Shown piece by piece: positions 63,953-64,000 of a stretch of 64,000 bases of DNA. Position numbers and translations under genes: made by a program. Within the stretch, counting starts at the first letter, position 1; every line of letters begins with the position of its first letter. Source of the stretch: Terriglobia bacterium (GTDB lineage Bacteria > Acidobacteriota > Terriglobia > Terriglobales > Acidobacteriaceae). The stretch is from assembly GCA_020072645.1 (NCBI GenBank), contig JAIQGK010000012.1, forward strand, positions 310,001-374,000. Direction: 5' to 3'. The notes beneath the pieces are model-generated. The model ran no database searches and had not been told where the DNA came from. It saw only the letters and a program-made list of their open reading frames with translations.

Positions 63953-64000
63953 ATGCCGATTTGCCCGGAATGCGATACGGACCTCGATTTGGATGAGGAA
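63953..64000 (+). CDS. lysW: LysW amino-group carrier protein (partial, runs off window)
   Basis: Sixteen codons are visible: MPICPECDTDLDLDEE. Two cysteines in CPEC followed by acidic residues match the start of LysW, a small acidic zinc protein that carries the amino group of alpha-aminoadipate or glutamate through lysine or arginine synthesis. The GGAGGAAG ribosome site sits 5-6 nt upstream. The rest of the gene, which should contain a second Cys pair and a C-terminal Glu motif, is not in the window. Confidence 0.7.
   Translation, partial: MPICPECDTDLDLDEE

Overview
The window looks like the replication-origin end of an Acidobacteriota chromosome, most likely Terriglobia (Koribacter/Sulfotelmatobacter-like). 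This is an inference from gene content, small acidobacterial-type secreted proteins and the style of the intergenic repeats; no rRNA is present to confirm it. Almost all genes left of about 16.8 kb that belong to replication (gyrA, gyrB, dnaN, dnaA) lie on the minus strand. From rpmH onward the housekeeping genes lie on the plus strand. The switch of leading strand, and so probably the origin, falls at or beside the dnaA-rpmH gap. recF is not between dnaN and gyrB.

Layout. 1-1.4 kb: a partial ArsR-type regulator and a tandem helix-turn-helix protein. 1.4-9.3 kb: gyrA, two secreted proteins (one frameshifted), a multi-pass membrane protein resembling glycosyltransferases, a CPBP protease, a small DUF5678-like protein and a frameshifted DUF4145 gene. 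9.3-16.8 kb: gyrB, a tiny secreted cysteine peptide, a membrane protein, dnaN, dnaA. 17.3-23.4 kb: rpmH-rnpA-yidD-yidC-jag, a cNMP-binding/DUF1003 protein and mnmE. 23.4-31.7 kb: unknowns, ruvA, an M28 peptidase, a UvrD/PcrA helicase and a small basic protein. 31.8-37.1 kb: a tight permease-adenosine deaminase-racemase-amidohydrolase operon. 37.1-42.5 kb: radical SAM protein, Yip1 protein, thiL, M23 peptidase, unknown. 42.6-58.8 kb: the tRNA-Thr/Tyr/Thr/Gly - tuf - rpmG - tRNA-Trp - secE-nusG - rplKAJL - rpoBC expression cluster. 58.9-64 kb: YihY, pyruvate kinase, rhomboid, M28 peptidase and the first codons of lysW.

Most notable: (i) the only tuf here lacks about 72 codons, including the G3 and G4 GTPase motifs, and changes frame; (ii) a 5' half-copy of tRNA-Thr sits just before the intact gene; (iii) an approximately 90-bp repeat family occurs as tandem copies in front of yidC and again upstream of ruvA; (iv) an intergenic-type repeat is carried in frame inside the helicase; (v) RpoB has four N-terminal cysteine pairs; (vi) several gene starts are non-AUG, including a probable CTG start for the permease. 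(i) and the two frameshifts could be assembly or sequencing errors and should be checked against reads first.
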